Assembly (NCBI RefSeq): GCF_002777745.1
Contig: NZ_MEIO01000027.1
Span: 1-64,000, forward strand
Length of the DNA stretch: 64,000 bases
Source: Snodgrassella alvi
Lineage (GTDB): Bacteria; Pseudomonadota; Gammaproteobacteria; Burkholderiales; Neisseriaceae
Direction: 5' to 3'
Shown: positions 35,316-45,052 of the stretch, in pieces
Layout of the letters: every line of letters starts with the position of its first letter
Position numbering within the stretch: the first letter of the stretch is position 1
The notes under the pieces: generated by a model
The model's input: only the letters and a program-made list of their open reading frames with translations
What the model was told of the DNA's origin: nothing
Database searches by the model: none
Program-made: the position numbers and the translations under genes

Positions 35316-36694
35316 AATTTATGTTCTCCCTGCTCAGCAGAGTCTGAAGACACATTATTACTGTTTTCCAGACTAGCAGACCTTTCAGCATGTGAAGCTA
35401 TCGGAGCAGAAGCACTGCTGGCAGCAGAAGCATTGAAATCAGGCAACGCTGTAGACATATCCATTCCAGACTGATTCTGATATTCACGAGTAGCAGCCAG
35501 ACTAGCAGCCAGATTGCCATCATGATTGTTCTGCACATTGAGCATTTTTAATTGCATCAACTCTTTCAACCATGATTGTGTAGCCACTGAACTAGCATCG
35601 AAATACCGTTTTACGGTTGCTTCCGCGCCATTCAGATCAGCTGTATACACTTCACCACGACGCTGAATCAAAGCAATACGGGCATCCAATAAACGCAAGC
35701 GCAGATTTTCACGCACAAAATATATCTGCTCTGGTGACATTAACATCGAATCGTTATGATCAATATGACGTACTTCTACCATGCTACTCAGAGAGTTCAT
35801 AGTATTCTGCCACGTTCGTTGCCACCACGAGGCATTCGGATTAACTGGTGCACTGACTGGCGCAGCACCAGGCTGTAACTGACTATCTATTACCAAAGGC
35901 AAGCCGGCAACGGCTGATTCTAGGCGGTTCAGACGTAAGGAAGCACTGGCCACGTCAAGATATGGCCGGCTTTTGAGATTTTCCAGATCAGCGCTGATGG
36001 CTTTTTTGATTGGCAATAATTGTGGTTGATCAAAACGCGATAAACGGCTATCCAGATTCTCGAGCACATTTACCGCCACCGGCACATTGCCAGAAATCAA
36101 TAACTGCTGCGATGCCAGATTAAGCGTAGCTTCAATTTCATCTACAAGCCAGTCTGTCCGGCTTTTTACCAACTCCTGATAAGCTCGGGTAAGGCGATCA
36201 ACATTTTCACCCTGAGTTTTCTGCTGCGATTGCAGTTCCTGTAGCTGTCGACTCAGTTCATCAATACGTGACAGGCTTGTTTCCACAGTAGCCGCAGTTT
36301 TACTGGCTCCAATGCCAGCATTATCAATTTTCTGATCAAAATGTAGTTGCTGGGTTTTAAGCTGGTTCTGGCCTTCGACAAATAAAAAGCCACTTGCTCC
36401 TAATGCCAATAAAGATAATACCAGTGCCCCCAGCGCAATTCCTTTACCTGAGCTGGAATGATGCTGTTTTACAGAAGTTGACTGGCTAGGTATAGTACGT
36501 GCAGACATGCCTGATCCTGTGTTGTTTTTTGGAGAATCCATAGTTTCACGTGAGATATCTTTGTCTGTCGCTTCAGCAGTCGCAGAAGTAGGCGCTACAG
36601 GAGGAGTCACAATCTCTCCCTGCTTGTTTACCAGTAATGGCTGCTTCCCCTGTTCAGGAGGCTGACTAGACTGTGCATCTTGTTGTTCACTCAT
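35312..36694 (-). CDS. hemX: HemX: uroporphyrinogen-III C-methyltransferase-like membrane protein
   Basis: 460 residues: a Ser/Pro/Gln-rich cytoplasmic tail (1-85), one membrane helix (IALGALVLSLLALGASGFLFV, about 86-107), a coiled coil (about 110-170) and the HemX domain (WLVDEIEATLNLASQQLLISGN ... PEQIYFVRENLRLRLLDARIALIQRRGEVYTADL). Though often annotated as a methyltransferase, it lacks a SAM-binding fold; it is a structural or regulatory member of the haem cluster. Overlaps hemY, 53 bases after hemD. Confidence 0.87.
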   Translation of the reverse strand: MSEQQDAQSSQPPEQGKQPLLVNKQGEIVTPPVAPTSATAEATDKDISRETMDSPKNNTGSGMSARTIPSQSTSVKQHHSSSGKGIALGALVLSLLALGASGFLFVEGQNQLKTQQLHFDQKIDNAGIGASKTAATVETSLSRIDELSRQLQELQSQQKTQGENVDRLTRAYQELVKSRTDWLVDEIEATLNLASQQLLISGNVPVAVNVLENLDSRLSRFDQPQLLPIKKAISADLENLKSRPYLDVASASLRLNRLESAVAGLPLVIDSQLQPGAAPVSAPVNPNASWWQRTWQNTMNSLSSMVEVRHIDHNDSMLMSPEQIYFVRENLRLRLLDARIALIQRRGEVYTADLNGAEATVKRYFDASSVATQSWLKELMQLKMLNVQNNHDGNLAASLAATREYQNQSGMDMSTALPDFNASAASSASAPIASHAERSASLENSNNVSSDSAEQGEHKL

Positions 36695-36747
36695 TCCGTA
36701 TACTCCCTACTTAATAATTGGGATAAATAACACAGCTGGTGCCACTA

Positions 36748-37479
36748 TCATAGCGTGCTGTGTGAATGTAAAATTTCCAGTCCACGACATAAATCTGGTA
36801 CCAACAGTGCCGAAACACCATACTCAGTCAACGCAGTTGCTATACGTGGATGGTGAATCAAGTATAACAAGCTTTTGCTAACTGCGTACAAATCTGGCGG
36901 TAGTTGCGTAAACCAAGCCTGCACAGCTGAAGATGTTGTCATATAAACTGCTTTCAAACTTCCATGCTGTGCCTGCTGTGTCAATACCGACCAGTTAATA
37001 GGCTGTGGCAGGCGCTGGTACACCTCGGCTACCTCAATCTGCCACCCTTGCTGACGCAACTGATCAATAAGCAGGTCACGCCCACCTACTCCACGAATCA
37101 GCAATAACCTGCCTTTTTGCTGCTGCCATAAAGGCAGGCGTAAAACCGCTTCACTATCATGTCCGTCAAACGGATAGATAATCTGCTTGAATCCATACGC
37201 GGTTAATGCTCTGGCTGTAGATGCACCCACGGCTACATGGAGTAAATTATCAGAGTGGGCAATATATTTAGCTGCAATATGCACAGCGCTGGGGCTAACC
37301 CAGAGAACAACATTCTGAGCCAGACTTTGCATAAATAGCTGCTTTAAAATTACAGGTCGTGGCTGCAACTGCTGATATTCAAGCAATAGCGGTATCCAGC
37401 CTGCGCGAAGGCAACAATCCGCATCAGCCTTCGCAGCCAATTTCGGGCGCATTAACGCCAAACAAGGCTGAGTGCTCAT
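36748..37479 (-). CDS. hemD: uroporphyrinogen-III synthase
   Basis: Cyclises hydroxymethylbilane with inversion of ring D. HemD sequences are poorly conserved; seen here are the start [22 protein letters not shown], the middle [31 protein letters not shown] and [11 protein letters not shown], typical of the family. 243 residues is normal. Its ATG overlaps the hemC stop by 4 bases, which supports the assignment and implies coupled translation. Confidence 0.88.
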   Translation of the reverse strand: MSTQPCLALMRPKLAAKADADCCLRAGWIPLLLEYQQLQPRPVILKQLFMQSLAQNVVLWVSPSAVHIAAKYIAHSDNLLHVAVGASTARALTAYGFKQIIYPFDGHDSEAVLRLPLWQQQKGRLLLIRGVGGRDLLIDQLRQQGWQIEVAEVYQRLPQPINWSVLTQQAQHGSLKAVYMTTSSAVQAWFTQLPPDLYAVSKSLLYLIHHPRIATALTEYGVSALLVPDLCRGLEILHSHSTL

Positions 37480-38408
37480 CGTCCAGATAATATGCCAGAA
37501 ATTAACTGATGTGCCCCCTGTTGGGCTAACTGCCGAGCAACTTTCAACCCCAGCTGTTCCGCTTCATCTATGTTGGCCTGTGCACTAGCACGCAGCACAG
37601 TGGTGCCATCAACAGAAGCAACCAGACCACGCAACTCAAGCATGCCAGATCTCTCAATACAATATGCAGCCAGAGGAACCTGACAGCTACCGCCTAAAAC
37701 CCTTGCCATAGAACGTTCTGCAATAACACATGCTGCTGTAACAGGATGATGAAGTGGTTGCAGCAGTCTCAGTAAATCCTGACGGTGAGCCGCAACCTCA
37801 ATCGCCAATGCGCCCTGTCCAGCGGCCGGTAACGATATTTCTGCTGGTAATATATTTCGGATGCGCTGCTCTAACTTCAGCCGCTCAAGTCCAGCTGCGG
37901 CCAGAATAATTGCAGCATATTCCTGTCTGTCCAATTTATCCAAACGTGTCTGCACATTTCCGCGCAAAGGCTTTACCTGCAAATGCGGATATTGCAACCG
38001 AATCTGTGCTTCGCGACGCAGACTGGAAGTACCCACTATTGCTTTGGCAGGTAAATCAGCCAGACTGGCATAATCATGAGAAACAAAAGCATCCAGCGGA
38101 TTAGCACGCTTTGTTATGGCAGCCAATATAAAGCCTTCCGGCAATTGCATCGGTACATCTTTAAGAGAGTGAACTGCAATATCAGCAGTTTCCCGCTGCA
38201 AAGCCAACTCAAGCTCCTTGATAAACAGCCCCTTACCACCTATTTTTGATAAAGACTGATGTAATATCTGGTCGCCCCGCGTTGTCATACCCCGAATATC
38301 AACAGATAAATCAGGGTACGCCACCTGAAGACATTGCTGCACATAACGTGCCTGCCACATGGCCAGAGCACTTTCACGACTGGCAATGACTAATTTGTTT
38401 TTTGTCAT
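37476..38408 (-). CDS. hemC: porphobilinogen deaminase
   Basis: Joins four porphobilinogens into hydroxymethylbilane. Conserved parts: [42 protein letters not shown] and the dipyrromethane-cofactor cysteine in [13 protein letters not shown] (about residue 240). 310 residues from the ATG at 38408; a TTG four codons upstream is in frame but a worse fit. First gene of hemCDXY, transcribed away from neither neighbour: the sirtuin and argD genes upstream read the same way, 66 bases off. Confidence 0.94.
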   Translation of the reverse strand: MTKNKLVIASRESALAMWQARYVQQCLQVAYPDLSVDIRGMTTRGDQILHQSLSKIGGKGLFIKELELALQRETADIAVHSLKDVPMQLPEGFILAAITKRANPLDAFVSHDYASLADLPAKAIVGTSSLRREAQIRLQYPHLQVKPLRGNVQTRLDKLDRQEYAAIILAAAGLERLKLEQRIRNILPAEISLPAAGQGALAIEVAAHRQDLLRLLQPLHHPVTAACVIAERSMARVLGGSCQVPLAAYCIERSGMLELRGLVASVDGTTVLRASAQANIDEAEQLGLKVARQLAQQGAHQLISGILSGR

Positions 38409-38474
38409 ACTGATACACAAGAATCAAGAAAATCAGAGCTGAAATTTTAACACTAACTAAAGAAAGTACAGTTT

Positions 38475-39209
38475 TTAATGATCACCATTCTGGCTGGACA
38501 ATGACTGAGCTTCAGAGCGCCGTAATAATTCACTTACCAGACTATTTACACCAGCCTGAGCAGATGCACGAATAATCTGTACATTTTTCAAACCTTCATA
38601 AGGCTGTGGATCAATTAGAAAAATTTCTGCTTTTGGCGGTATATACTGCACTAAACCTGCTGCCGGATAAACCTGTAAAGAAGTACCGATGATTATCACT
38701 ATATCAGCAGCACGCATTAATTGTATTGCTGGTTCAATCATCGGTACCGCCTCACCAAACCAAACTATATGTGGACGCATCAGGAAACCATTATCATCAG
38801 TATCTGCCAGCGTCTGATCACTAAAGCAATCTACAATATAATTCTCATCGACACTGCTTCTGGCTTTTAATAGCTCACCATGTAAATGCAATACATAGCT
38901 ACTCCCGGCACGTTCATGTAAATCATCTACATTTTGAGTAATAATATTAACATCATAGACACTTTCCAAATACTTCAAGGCCAGATGTGCTGTATTGGGC
39001 TGAGTATTTTGCAGCTGACGACGTAAACGATTATAAAAATTTAGCACGTGCCGAGGCTGACGAACAAATGCCTCAGGTGTCGCCACATCCTCTACACGCT
39101 CTCCAGCCCACAAGCCACCGTGATTACGGAAAGTCTGCAATCCACTTTCGGCACTAATGCCAGAACCTGTTAAAACAACTACCCGCTGCCTGACTGATAA
39201 AAAAAACAT
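38475..39209 (-). CDS. SIR2-family NAD-dependent deacylase (CobB-like) without zinc cysteines
   Basis: NAD+-dependent removal of acyl groups from protein lysines. Present: the NAD motif GSGISAESGLQTFRNHGGLW, the Y-x2-R pair of class III sirtuins in FYNRLRRQL, TQNVDDLHERAG, the catalytic histidine in LHLHGEL and GTSLQVYPAAGL. The part between HLHGEL and HIVWFGE normally holds four zinc cysteines in two C-x2-C pairs; here it has only one cysteine (VDCFSD). A zinc-free structural module is therefore expected. The deacylase residues are intact. Starts 2 bases after the argD stop, so co-transcribed with argD. Confidence 0.85.
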   Translation of the reverse strand: MFFLSVRQRVVVLTGSGISAESGLQTFRNHGGLWAGERVEDVATPEAFVRQPRHVLNFYNRLRRQLQNTQPNTAHLALKYLESVYDVNIITQNVDDLHERAGSSYVLHLHGELLKARSSVDENYIVDCFSDQTLADTDDNGFLMRPHIVWFGEAVPMIEPAIQLMRAADIVIIIGTSLQVYPAAGLVQYIPPKAEIFLIDPQPYEGLKNVQIIRASAQAGVNSLVSELLRRSEAQSLSSQNGDH

Positions 39210-39211
39210 AA

Positions 39212-40399
39212 TCAGATATGCACAAAGGCTGTTATTGCTGCTTTTAACCGCTGCAAACCAGCTTGCAAATCAGTATCAGTCAATAACAGACTAGGCGCCA
39301 GACGCAACACATTGTTACCAGCAATTAAAACCAGCAGACCATGCTGCAATGCCAGCTGCATCAACTGTGCAGCTCGTCCGGCATATCCCTCAGACATCAC
39401 ACAGCCAAGCAGCAACCCTTGCCCCCTCACCTGAGAAAACACACCAGTTGCTGCCGCTAACTCCCGTAATCCAGCCTGCAACTTTTCTCCCTGCTGAATC
39501 ACATTGCGCATGGTTTCAGGTGTATTGATAATATCAAAAGCAGCGCAACCAACAGCACACGCAAGCGGATTGCCACCGAATGTGCTCCCATGACTGCCGG
39601 GCGTAAAACTACTCCCAACTTTGGCTGTAGTAAGCATGGCGCCAATTGGAATGCCACAACCCAAAGCTTTAGCACTGGAAACAATATCCGGCTGCACATC
39701 ATAGTACTGATGAGCAAATAATTTGCCAGTACGCCCCATACCCGTTTGTACCTCATCAAAAATCAATAATGCCTGATGTCGGTCACAAGCACTTCTGGCT
39801 GCCTGCAAAAATTCTGCACTTGCCGGCAATACACCACTTTCCCCCTGTATCGGCTCAATAACAACAGCACAGGTTTTATCACTAATTGCAGCTTCAATAG
39901 CAGCAACATCATTAAACGGAATATGCCGAATTCCACCCGGTAAAGGTGCGAAGTCATCACTGTATTTGGATTGACCACCAACCGAAACTGTAAACAGCGT
40001 GCGCCCATGAAAACCATTAATACAGGCTATAATCTCATGTTTATCAGCACCAGCAAAATGGTCGCGTGCATATTTGCGAGCTAGCTTGAATGCGGCCTCA
40101 TTTGCTTCAGCTCCAGAATTACAAAAAAACACCTGCTCTGCAAACGTATGTTTTACCAGCCGCTGCGCCAAATCCTGAGCTGGTTGTGTAGTATAAATAT
40201 TGGAAATATGCCACAGCTTGTGTGCCTGAGCCGTAAGCGCCTCAATCAATACCGGATGACAATGTCCCAACGCATTAACAGCAATACCACCAGCCAAATC
40301 AATATATTCCTGCCCGTTTTTATCCCAAACCCGACTGTCTTGTGCATGATCAGGTAGCATAGGCGCAAAATTAAAATTAGGTGTTAGATAATTATTCAT
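39212..40399 (-). CDS. argD: acetylornithine aminotransferase
   Basis: PLP-dependent class III aminotransferase of arginine synthesis (N-acetylornithine to the semialdehyde); many members also act on succinyl-diaminopimelate in lysine synthesis. Conserved: GGIAVNALGHCHP, FCNSGAEANEAAFKLARKYA, VVIEPIQGESGV, IFDEVQTGMGRTGKLFAHQ and the PLP lysine in SSAKALGCGIPIGAML. 395 residues is normal. First gene of an argD-sirtuin transcript. Confidence 0.9.
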   Translation of the reverse strand: MNNYLTPNFNFAPMLPDHAQDSRVWDKNGQEYIDLAGGIAVNALGHCHPVLIEALTAQAHKLWHISNIYTTQPAQDLAQRLVKHTFAEQVFFCNSGAEANEAAFKLARKYARDHFAGADKHEIIACINGFHGRTLFTVSVGGQSKYSDDFAPLPGGIRHIPFNDVAAIEAAISDKTCAVVIEPIQGESGVLPASAEFLQAARSACDRHQALLIFDEVQTGMGRTGKLFAHQYYDVQPDIVSSAKALGCGIPIGAMLTTAKVGSSFTPGSHGSTFGGNPLACAVGCAAFDIINTPETMRNVIQQGEKLQAGLRELAAATGVFSQVRGQGLLLGCVMSEGYAGRAAQLMQLALQHGLLVLIAGNNVLRLAPSLLLTDTDLQAGLQRLKAAITAFVHI

Positions 40400-41148
40400 C
40401 TTTCTCTCTATTCATCGATACAAACATCATTTGAAAACATCATAAAATTATAATAATCAGCAGTCATCAAAATCCTGATAATCGGTTGTATCATAAACTT
40501 GATAAACACAAATAGAAACCAAACCACAAGCAGATACTATATACATAAAGAGACTTCATCAATTGAAGCAATACTACCAATAACAATGCTTACTACAGAT
40601 TTTATCAATATGCATAGCATCATTATTAATCTGATTAGTAGCTTGAATCGGACTACTTAACATTAGAAACCCATCAAGTACAAGCTATGAATGATACTCT
40701 ACGTTTCTCCTAATTCCTGTTTCTATTATCTTAATACTAATATTATATTTCTCCTGCACTGCCCACTTCAATATCTCTTTAGCATATACATATAATAATC
40801 AAAATTTTCCCACCCTAGCCCACTTAATTTTAGATCATATTTAGCTCAGTACCTGAACTTCATCAGAAAATATACTAATCAACCTTCATTCAAATTAAAA
40901 ACAACACAAATATTTACCATACGATATCAGCACTATTCTCATAGTCAATTACATCAATTCATTATCTCTTAAAACAAACCATACAGGATTTAAATACGGC
41001 TTTAAAACATATCAAATAACAATAAAAAACTTACTCAATTGATGAAACCCATATCTAAATACTATTTGTTAATACAGCAAACGATGATCAAACAAGGGTA
41101 AATGAATGCTGGAATACGTTATTCAATATTTTTTATAAAAGAGATAGA
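40400..41148. other. large AT-rich gene-free gap
   Basis: About 750 bases upstream of argD with no gene, RNA or repeat I can support. It should include the argD promoter. Together with the broken small gene that follows, it makes a 0.94 kb gene-poor stretch that may be an old insertion or decay site. Confidence 0.5.
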
Positions 41149-41331
41149 ATGCAAATAAACAAGGCTCCTAAAGTATTTACTTTACCGCAATATTGAGTTT
41201 GTGCTGATATTGGCCGCTCTAAACCTGAATGGTATGAGCTATCCATTTCTCTTGCAGCATACGAGGCAGAATTTATAATATTTAATCCCCCCCTATGGGA
41301 AAAGAGTTTAACTAGTCAGTTAAACTCATAG
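41149..41331 (+). pseudogene. small broken gene, perhaps a helix-turn-helix (AlpA-like) protein
   Basis: A 60-codon frame beginning ATG at 41149 (GAGATAG just upstream) with a single in-frame TGA at codon 16 (41194-41196) and then open to TAG at 41331. It reads MQINKAPKVFTLPQY, stop, VCADIGRSKPEWYELSISLA. The words TLPQY and IGRSK recall the start of small phage-type excisionase/AlpA DNA-binding proteins, but the match is short. Its end overlaps the htpX terminator on the other strand. Could be chance. Confidence 0.3.
41300..41327 (-). terminator. intrinsic terminator after htpX
   Basis: Perfect 10-pair stem GAGTTTAACT/AGTTAAACTC with loop GACT on the minus strand, followed by TTTTCCC, 15 bases after the htpX stop. 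Confidence 0.75.
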
Positions 41332-41341
41332 AATCAGCAAA

Positions 41342-42196
41342 TCACATCTGACGCAAGCGATTAATCCGGTTATCCAGAGTAGGATGAGTACTAAAAAGAG
41401 AATCAGCTGCTTCGCTAGCAATACCCAAAGCTAGCATATCATCCGGCAAATGACTAACTTCACCCTTCAAGCGCTGTAAAGCTGCAATCATTTTCGGAGC
41501 ACCTACCAAACGGGCTGCACCGGCATCTGCCCGATATTCACGCTGGCGGCTAAACCACATCACAATCAAGCTCGCCAGACAACCAAAAAGCATCTGTAAA
41601 ATCATACTCACCATAAAGTAAGTATTCTGCGACACCTCATCATCTTTATTTCTGGCTACAGCCTCTGCAATACAACGAGACCAGAAAAAAACAAAAGTAT
41701 TAATCACCCCCTGTAACAATGTCATTGTCACCATATCACCATTGCCAATATGCGCCATCTCATGAGCCAGTACCGCTTCTACTTCATCCTGTGACATACC
41801 ATGCAGTAAGCCAGTACTGACAGCCACCAGAGAGCTGTTACGCGTAGCACCAGTAGCAAAAGCATTAGGTTCAGGCGCATCATAAATAGCCACTTCAGGC
41901 ATAGTAATATTCCACTGACTGGCCTGATTGGCAACAGTATTTAACAGCCAGGCCTCAGCGGCCGTTTGTGGCTGACCGATTATTTGACCATTAACTGAAT
42001 TGAGCGCCAGTGTCTTTGACATGACTAGAGAAATAAAGGATCCAGTAAAGCCAACTACAATAGCCAGCAATAACAAATTACTGGTACCATTACCATTGAT
42101 ATTAATTCCCAAAAGTGCACAAAGAATACTCAGAATAACATTAATAACGATAATAACTGCAAAATTGGTAGCAATAAACAATACAATGCGTTTCAC
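41342..42196 (-). CDS. htpX: membrane zinc metalloprotease HtpX
   Basis: Stress-related M48 peptidase that degrades damaged membrane proteins. Two N-terminal helices ([22 protein letters not shown] and the [21 protein letters not shown] region), the zinc site HEMAH in [15 protein letters not shown] with the third ligand glutamate in [17 protein letters not shown], and two further helices between them. I chose GTG at 42196 (start MKRIVLF, AAAAGGG upstream), which gives 284 residues, the family length; an ATG 17 codons upstream is in frame but would add a foreign N-terminus. Confidence 0.9.
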   Translation of the reverse strand: MKRIVLFIATNFAVIIVINVILSILCALLGININGNGTSNLLLLAIVVGFTGSFISLVMSKTLALNSVNGQIIGQPQTAAEAWLLNTVANQASQWNITMPEVAIYDAPEPNAFATGATRNSSLVAVSTGLLHGMSQDEVEAVLAHEMAHIGNGDMVTMTLLQGVINTFVFFWSRCIAEAVARNKDDEVSQNTYFMVSMILQMLFGCLASLIVMWFSRQREYRADAGAARLVGAPKMIAALQRLKGEVSHLPDDMLALGIASEAADSLFSTHPTLDNRINRLRQM

Positions 42197-42436
42197 ATCA
42201 TGCCCTTTTATTTCTGCAAAATTTAACCAGCACAACATTAGTGACATATTTAAACATTAATAATCAGTTTTTTTTATCACACTGGCCGGTAACAATTAAA
42301 ACCAGAACTTCCATAAAAGAATTATATAAAAAAGATCAGGAATTATAGAATTTAACCATCTTAATTATGACAAAGTAGCATATCAACAAATGAATATTTG
42401 TCTTTATAGTATAATGATATCAAGAACAGATAAATT

Positions 42437-43696
42437 TCAAAGACGTACTTCTCCATGACCTAGAACAATCCATTTCTGACAGGTCAGCCCATGTAGACCT
42501 ACCGGACCACGCACATGAATTTTATCAGTAGAAATACCAATCTCAGCCCCCAACCCATACTCGTATCCATCTGCAAAACGGGTCGACGCATTAACCATTA
42601 CACTGGCAGAATCTACTGCACGTAAAAACAATTGTGCATTTGCTAAATCATTGGTAATAATAGTATCAGTATGATGACTGCCATAATGATTGATGTGGTT
42701 GATTGCCTCATTAAAATCGGTTACAACTTTGATAGACAAAATTGGTGCCAAATATTCAGTTGACCAATCTGCCTCAAGTGCCGGAATAACTTTATCACCT
42801 AAAATTTGCTGAGTACGTGCACAGCCACGTAACTCGACGCCTTTTTCAGCAAACTTCTGCTGCAACAAAGGCAATAACTCCACTGCACGACTGGCATGAA
42901 CCAACAAAGTTTCCATGGTATTGCAGGTGCCATAGCGAGAAGTTTTCGCATTCACAGCAATGTTAATCGCCATTTCCGTTGCCGCAGCAGCATCAATATA
43001 AACATGACATATCCCGTCCAGATGTTTGATAACCGGTACACGAGCTTTCTCATTCACCCGTTGCACCAGTCCTTTACCTCCACGGGGAATAATCACATCT
43101 ATATAATCAGGCAAATTCACTAAAATATCCACACCCGCACGATCTGTTTCAGTAATCAAATTGACAGCAGCCTCCGGTAAACCTGCCTTTCTTAGTGAGG
43201 ATCTGATTACAGCAGCAATTGCGCGATTACTGTTAATAGCTTCACTTCCTCCTCGCAAAATACAACTATTACCAGATTTCAAACATAGAATTGCAGCATC
43301 AAGGGTAACATTCGGCCGTGATTCATAAATCATGCCAATCACACCTAATGGCACACGCATTTTACCAAGTGTAATACCACTGGGCAGAGTACGGAACTCA
43401 TCCATCTCACCCACCGGATCAGCAAGCGCGGTAACCTGATGTATACCATCAATCATTGCTTCAATACCGCGCCCGGTAAGTTGTAAACGATCCTGTAACG
43501 CGGCATCCAATCCTTGCTGCCGTGCCAAGTTCATATCGATTTCATTGGCTGCAAGAATTACATCCTGCTGTGCGGCCAAATCTTCCGCTATAAAAAACAA
43601 AGCCTGATTCTTTTGTGCTGCTGATACAGTAACTAGAGAAAAATAAGCTTCTTTGGCTGCTTTAGCCGTCTCAGTAATATATTTGGTTAACTCCAT
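42437..43696 (-). CDS. proA: gamma-glutamyl phosphate reductase
   Basis: NADPH-dependent second step of proline synthesis. Aldehyde-dehydrogenase fold; the catalytic cysteine is in [14 protein letters not shown] (about 256), with [33 protein letters not shown] and the C-terminal [21 protein letters not shown] also conserved. 419 residues is normal. Partner proB is not adjacent, which is often the case in Neisseriaceae. Confidence 0.95.
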   Translation of the reverse strand: MELTKYITETAKAAKEAYFSLVTVSAAQKNQALFFIAEDLAAQQDVILAANEIDMNLARQQGLDAALQDRLQLTGRGIEAMIDGIHQVTALADPVGEMDEFRTLPSGITLGKMRVPLGVIGMIYESRPNVTLDAAILCLKSGNSCILRGGSEAINSNRAIAAVIRSSLRKAGLPEAAVNLITETDRAGVDILVNLPDYIDVIIPRGGKGLVQRVNEKARVPVIKHLDGICHVYIDAAAATEMAINIAVNAKTSRYGTCNTMETLLVHASRAVELLPLLQQKFAEKGVELRGCARTQQILGDKVIPALEADWSTEYLAPILSIKVVTDFNEAINHINHYGSHHTDTIITNDLANAQLFLRAVDSASVMVNASTRFADGYEYGLGAEIGISTDKIHVRGPVGLHGLTCQKWIVLGHGEVRL

Positions 43697-43859
43697 GCGA
43701 ATTTACTTTCCAGAAAACAACACAAAAATCATTCTTATTCTCATATAAAATCACACTGGACACATTTACCCAACTAAAATAACCCTTGCATATAACCTGA
43801 AATCCAAATTATACGTAAACATTATTACGCTTAAAAAGCAGGCAGAATAGTAGCAAAAA

Positions 43860-44792
43860 CTAATCAATATGCGTATCTGTTGAATCTTTAAACTGAGTTT
43901 GCGGCTTGAGTACAATCAGATTATCAACAGCACCTATCGCATTGATATCCTTACCCGGATAATCAAGTTCGCTCAGAAAATGACGAATACAATTGAGACG
44001 GGCACGTTTTTTATCATCAGATTTAATTACTGTCCACGGCGCATCACCGGTATGAGTATGAAAAAACATATCGTTTTTGGCAGCGGTATAATCATCCCAA
44101 CGATCCAGAGACTGAATATCAACAGGAGAAAGTTTCCAGTGTTTTAACGGGTCATCCCGTCTAGAAATAAACCGGCGCAACTGCTCTTCTCTTGATACAG
44201 AAAACCAGAACTTAAACAAATAAATACCACTGTTTACCAACATACGTTCCAGCTCTGGCGTCTGACGCATAAACTGTAAATATTCATGCGGCTGACAAAA
44301 GCCCATTACCCGCTCCACACCAGCGCGGTTGTACCAAGAACGATCAAAAAACACCATTTCACCATTAGTAGGCAAACGTTCAATATAGCGCTGAAAATAC
44401 CACTGGCCTTTTTCAGTCTCGGAAGGTTTTTCCAAGGCCACTACCCTTGCGCCACGTGGATTGAGATGCTCCATAAAACGCTTGATTGTTCCTCCCTTAC
44501 CTGCGGCATCCCGTCCTTCAAACAAGGATACAATCTTCTGGCCAGATTCCTTAACCCAGTTTTGCACTTTCAGTAATTCAATTTGCAGTCTGACTTTTTC
44601 ACGTTCATATGTCGCACGCCGCATACGTGTTCGATAAGGATAGCTGGCCGGTAAAGGCGCGGTAGAAGAATCTTCATCCGAATGTTTACCCTGATACTCC
44701 AGTACACTTTTTTTAAAAACATTTAATTTAGCATCTTTATCCTGATCATCGATTTCATTATATTGATCAGACTGTAGTTGCTGCTCACTCAT
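43860..44792 (-). CDS. ppk2: polyphosphate kinase 2
   Basis: Transfers phosphate between polyphosphate and nucleotides. PPK2 domain with Walker A LFEGRDAAGKGGTIKRF, the lid/Walker B part MVFFDRSWYNRAGVERVMGFC and KFWFSVSREEQLRRFISRRDDPLKHWKLSP. The first 60 residues are an acidic, flexible tail. The ATG at 44792 has GAGGACAGGG upstream and is preferred over a start 28 codons earlier, giving 310 residues. Probably a one-domain class I PPK2 that favours nucleotide phosphorylation; direction is inference. Confidence 0.9.
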   Translation of the reverse strand: MSEQQLQSDQYNEIDDQDKDAKLNVFKKSVLEYQGKHSDEDSSTAPLPASYPYRTRMRRATYEREKVRLQIELLKVQNWVKESGQKIVSLFEGRDAAGKGGTIKRFMEHLNPRGARVVALEKPSETEKGQWYFQRYIERLPTNGEMVFFDRSWYNRAGVERVMGFCQPHEYLQFMRQTPELERMLVNSGIYLFKFWFSVSREEQLRRFISRRDDPLKHWKLSPVDIQSLDRWDDYTAAKNDMFFHTHTGDAPWTVIKSDDKKRARLNCIRHFLSELDYPGKDINAIGAVDNLIVLKPQTQFKDSTDTHID

Positions 44793-44994
44793 ATTATCCC
44801 TGTCCTCTCTGGCTCCGAGTAAACCAAAAATTTTCTTCTTAAAAACTTGATAATTCGAATAAGTATTGTAACCCAATGTCGCACTTACTTACCAAATAAT
44901 CCGTCATTCTGTAAATAATTGATTGAATTATTGATATATATCTATATAACCTCTTTGTCCGGACATCTGATTGAATATTAACATTCATGTTAGT

Positions 44995-45025
44995 AAAAAG
45001 CGGGTAATCAAAACTGATTACCCGC
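44995..45025 (-). terminator. intrinsic terminator after mrcA
   Basis: Minus-strand stem GCGGGTAATCA / TGATTACCCGC (11 pairs), loop of 4, followed by CTTTTTA, 28 bases after the mrcA stop. Confidence 0.85.
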
Positions 45026-45052
45026 AGCATTAGCCAAAAACCCAGCCGATTA

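Noticed and set aside
35312-36694. HemX as a true uroporphyrinogen-III methyltransferase
   Set aside because: No SAM-binding or tetrapyrrole-methylase motifs; the single helix plus coiled coil fits the non-enzymatic HemX family.
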